A stretch of DNA of 64,000 nt, from the NCBI GenBank assembly GCA_029262675.1, contig JAJCYW010000020.1, positions 186,001 through 250,000 of the forward strand, in the 5' to 3' direction. The stretch comes from Chloroflexota bacterium. Lineage in GTDB: Bacteria; Chloroflexota; Dehalococcoidia; DSTF01; RBG-16-68-14. Position numbers and translations under genes: made by a program. Below, one piece after another: positions 60,473 through 64,000 of this stretch. Position 1 is the stretch's first letter, and every line of letters starts with the position of its first letter. The notes beneath the pieces are model-generated. The model saw only the letters and a program-made list of their open reading frames with translations. It ran no database searches and was not told the origin of the DNA.

Positions 60473-63400
60473 TGAAGATCTCCTCTCCGCGCTCCATGCC
60501 TTGCAAGTTGATGCCCAGGCGTGGCGGTTCCGGACCATCATCCGGAATGCCAACCTGCTCGTCGTCTTCGTTGAGAACCTCTACAGAGAGTCCAAGGCTC
60601 TGCAGCTCCTTTACGAGCACCTTGAACGACTCCGGAATACCCGGCTCCAGGACATCCTCGCCCTTGACGATCGCTTCGTATGTCTTAACGCGACCGACCA
60701 CGTCGTCGCTCTTTACGGTCAGAAGCTCCTGCAGCACGTGTGCGGCGCCGTACGCTTCCAGCGCCCAGACCTCCATCTCACCGAAGCGCTGTCCGCCGAA
60801 CTGCGCCTTGCCACCCAGCGGCTGCTGTGTGATCAGCGAGTAGGGTCCCGTGGAACGGGCGTGGATCTTGTCTTCGACGAGGTGGATCAGCTTCATCAGG
60901 TAGACGAAGCCGATCGTCACCGGCTGATCGAACTGCTCGCCGCTGCGGCCGTCGAAGAGCGGCTGCTTGCCGAAGATGGGCGGGGAGATCTTGCGCTTCG
61001 CAGAAATCTGTTCGGCCTTCTCCAGCAGCCGCTCCATGGTGGGGTTGCGCATCTTCCGCACGCCCATGTTGTTCAGCCAGACTTCCAGGCAGGCGCGCTT
61101 GGCGATGCCCGCTTGCGCTTCATCCATGATGTCGGTTGCCGTGTAGCCCTGCTTCTTCAGCCAGGCCTCAAACACCGGCAGATCCAAATGCTCGCCGTAG
61201 GGGTGGCTGTTGTCGCTGTTGACGCCCGGCTCGAACGCGCCAGCCTCGCTAGCTAGCCAGGCGCGGGCGAGCGCGTCTTCGATCTCTTCGCCGGACGCGC
61301 CGTCGAAGACGGGCGAAACGGCGCGAAAGCCGAGCTGCTGTACGGCCCAGCCGAGGTGCGTCTCCAGCACCTGCCCGACGTTCATCCGGCTCGGGACGCC
61401 AATCGGGTTGAGGATGATGTCGACGGGCGTGCCGTCCGCCAGGTACGGCATGTCCTCCATCGGCAGGATGCTGGCGATGACGCCCTTGTTTCCGTGACGC
61501 CCGGCCATCTTGTCACCGGCCGAGATCTTGCGCCGCTGGGCGATCGACACGCGCACCAACTGGTTGACGCCGGCGGGCAGTTCGTCGTTGTCATCGCGGG
61601 AGAACACGCGGACGTCGATTACCTTGCCCTTTTCTCCGTGCGGTACACGCATCGATGTGTCCTTGACCTCACGCGCCTTCTCACCGAAGATCGCGCGGAG
61701 CAGCTTCTCCTCCGCCGTCAGCTCCGTCTCGCCCTTGGGCGTGATCTTGCCGACGAGGATGTCGCCGGAGCTGACCTCCGCGCCGATTCGGATGATGCCG
61801 TCTTCGTCCAGGTCGCGCAGGCTCTCCTCACCGACGTTGGGGATGTCGCGAGTGATCTCTTCCGAGCCGAGCTTGGTGTCCCGCGACTCGACCTCGTGCT
61901 TCTCGATATGGATTGACGTGAAGCGGTCGTCTTGGACTACGCGCTCTGAGATGACGATCGCGTCCTCGAAGTTGTGGCCCTCCCAGCTCAGGAACGCGCA
62001 GAGGATGTTCTGACCAAGCGCAAGCTCGCCTTGGTCGGTCGACGAACTGTCGATCAGCGGATCGCCTATGTTGACGCGCTGGCCTGCTGTCACAGCAGGG
62101 CGCTGATTCATACAAGTGCCCTGGTTGGAGCGGATGAAGCTCTGCAGTGGGTACTCTGTCTCACCACCTGTGTCGTAATTCACGACCACGTTGTCGGCCG
62201 TTGAGCTGAGAACCTGGCCGGGACCCTTGGCGAGGATCACCTGGCCTGAGTCCGCGGCGGCGCGCCGCTCGAAGCCCGTGGTCACCAGCGGCACCTGCGG
62301 GCGCAGAAGGGGCACTGCCTGCCGCTGCATGTTCGCGCCCATCAGGGCGCGAGGCGCGTCGTCGTGCTCCAGGAACGGGATCAGACAGGTGGCGACGCTC
62401 AGTACCTGCTCCGGCGTCACGTCCATGTAGTCGATGTGTTCCGGCAGCTCCATGTGGAAGCGCTCGCCCTGTCGCGCCTCTACGCGCTGCTCGACGAAAC
62501 CATTATCGCTATCGAGGATCGAGTTGGCCTGGGCGATGATGTAGCGCTCTTCGACGTCCGCAGAGAGGTAGGCGATCTCGTCCGTCACAAACGGGACGAT
62601 GGGGATCAGATCGTCGTCGGCTTTCTCCAGCCGCCTCGCGATTGCCGCCGTTACCTCCTGGCCCGCTTCGGCGATCATGCCGCCCTGGGGGCCGGCGACG
62701 GTGTCTCGGACCGTCTGACCAATTAGGGCGGGGTCCGTCGCTTCTAGCTCGCGGATAACCTTGCGGTAGGGCGTTTCGATGAAGCCGTAGCGATTGATAA
62801 TGCCGTAGGTCGCCAGGCTGCCGATCAGGCCGATGTTGGGTCCCTCCGGAGTCTCGATCGGGCAGATGCGGCCGTAATGGCTGTGGTGGACGTCTCGCAC
62901 ATCGAAGCCCGCCCGGTCGCGGGAGAGGCCGCCGGGGCCGAGTGCGGACAGCCGCCGCTTGTGTGTGAGCTCGGCCAGCGGGTTGGTCTGGTCCATGAAC
63001 TGCGATAGTTGCGAGCCGCCAAAGAACTCCTTCATAGAGGCGACGACGGGGCGAATGTTGATCAAGGCGCTCGGCGTCGCCTGGTCGGCGTCCGTGATCG
63101 TCATGCGCTCCCTGATCACGCGCTCCATGCGCAGCAGGCCGATCCGGAACTGGTTCTGGATCAGCTCGCCTACAGCGCGCACGCGGCGGTTGCCCAGGTG
63201 GTCGATGTCGTCCGCGTGGCCTTGGCCGTTGTTAAGAACGATGATCTCACGGATGATTGACGACATGTCCTCTGGCGTCAGCGTGCGGGTCTCTTCTTTC
63301 AGGTTGAGGCCCAGCCGCTGCGTCACCTTGTATCGACCAACGCGGCCGAGGTCGTAGCGGCGCGGGTTGAAGAAGAGTGAGTTGATCAGATTTCGAGCGT

Positions 63401-64000
63401 TGTCCTTCGTCGGCGGGTCACCCGGGCGCAGCCTGCGGTAGAACTCCAGCAGCGCCTCTTGTTTGTTCTTCGTTGGCTCTTTCTCTATCGTCGATTGGAT
63501 GTAGCCATGGTCGGGGTTTGTGTCGACGGCAGCGAAGGCGGCCAGCATCCGTTCGTCGGTGCCGAGTTCTTCGTCGTCGAGCTTGTCGTCCTCGTCGATC
63601 GCACGCAGCAGCGTCGTGATCGGGATCTTGCGCTTGCGGTCGACTTTCACGGAGACGATGTCTTTGTTCGAGGTCTCGAACTCCAGCCACGCACCGCGGC
63701 TCGGGATCAATTTCGCTGAACAGAGGTCGCGGCCGCTGGTGGCGTCGGTGTTGATCGAGAAGTAGCAGCCCGGCGAACGCACAAGCTGCGCGACGACGAC
63801 GCGCTCGGCGCCGTTGATGATGAACGTGCCATTGGGCGTCATCAGCGGGAAGTCGCCCATGAAGAGTTCTTGTTCCTTGACCTCGCCGGTCTCCTTCACC
63901 AGCAACTGGACCCAGACCTTGAGCGGGGCGGAGTAGGTCGTGTCGCGGATGCGGCACTCGTTCTCGGAGTACTTCGGCTCGCCGAAGGAGTACGGTCGCA
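60459..64000 (-). CDS. rpoB: RNA polymerase subunit beta (5' end outside window)
   Basis: About 1180 residues of the C-terminal part are present; the frame runs on to the window edge ([19 protein letters not shown]...). Landmarks: [17 protein letters not shown] and [20 protein letters not shown] (rifampicin region, here with RRLSALGPG as usual), [43 protein letters not shown] and [15 protein letters not shown]. It is followed directly by rpoC. The N-terminal ~80 residues lie beyond base 64000. Confidence 0.97.

Overview
This window looks like chromosome of a GC-rich bacterium, most likely a member of the Chloroflexota (perhaps Dehalococcoidia or SAR202-like). The placement is an inference. 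It rests on an archaellin-type pilin gene, a split glycine decarboxylase (gcvPA/gcvPB), short lipoproteins with Thr/Pro-rich linkers, and bacterial housekeeping genes (rpoB/rpoC, ileS, cysS, gatB, fmt, secG) of a non-proteobacterial type. A cytochrome c maturation gene suggests respiration. There is no rRNA, CRISPR array, intact prophage or insertion sequence; one tRNA gene is present.  Layout. 0-4 kb: mobA, a serine hydrolase, a methyltransferase and a degenerate receiver-like protein, ending in a row of hairpins. 3.8-4.4 kb: an isolated archaellin-like gene. 4.7-13.7 kb: housekeeping genes (gatB, yvcK, secG, a peptide-binding protein, fmt, ribosomal protein L25, a rhomboid protease, cobalamin adenosyltransferase). 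13.8-16 kb: an operon of two tandem GNAT acetyltransferases and a methyltransferase, preceded by a palindromic promoter, a 33-codon leader ORF and a terminator-like hairpin. 16-21.6 kb: plsY, a cytidylate-kinase-like gene, small proteins, a collapsed rpiB-like remnant, a cysteine synthase, and an SplB-like radical SAM gene with a LexA-type box in its promoter. 21.6-27.2 kb: ileS-rdgB-moaA-moaC behind a T-box riboswitch. 28.5-30.9 kb: tRNA-Met, a possible integrated-element remnant, and zinc-ribbon proteins. 30.9-38.8 kb: larA, then an opposite-strand operon MBL hydrolase-gcvT-gcvH-gcvPA-gcvPB-sugar dehydrogenase. 38.9-43.6 kb: a lipoprotein, two enoyl-CoA hydratases, an SRPBCC protein and an acyl-CoA synthetase. 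43.8-47.8 kb: GNAT, glycosyltransferase, PIG-L deacetylase and ccsA. 47.9-51 kb: a secreted phosphoesterase, an amidohydrolase, thpR and a SWIM-domain gene with its own leader and terminator. 51.2-64 kb: apt, cysS, cysE, ispF, ispD, a VTT membrane protein, rpoC and a 5'-truncated rpoB, all on the minus strand.  Connections. Molybdopterin genes (mobA; moaA/moaC), cysteine genes (cysteine synthase, cysE, cysS), MEP isoprenoid genes (ispD/ispF) and glycine cleavage are all represented. Several genes have a TANNNT -10 element only 6-9 bases before the start codon, so leaderless mRNAs are probably common here. Other genes carry strong Shine-Dalgarno sites, which fixed several starts downstream of the longest ORF.
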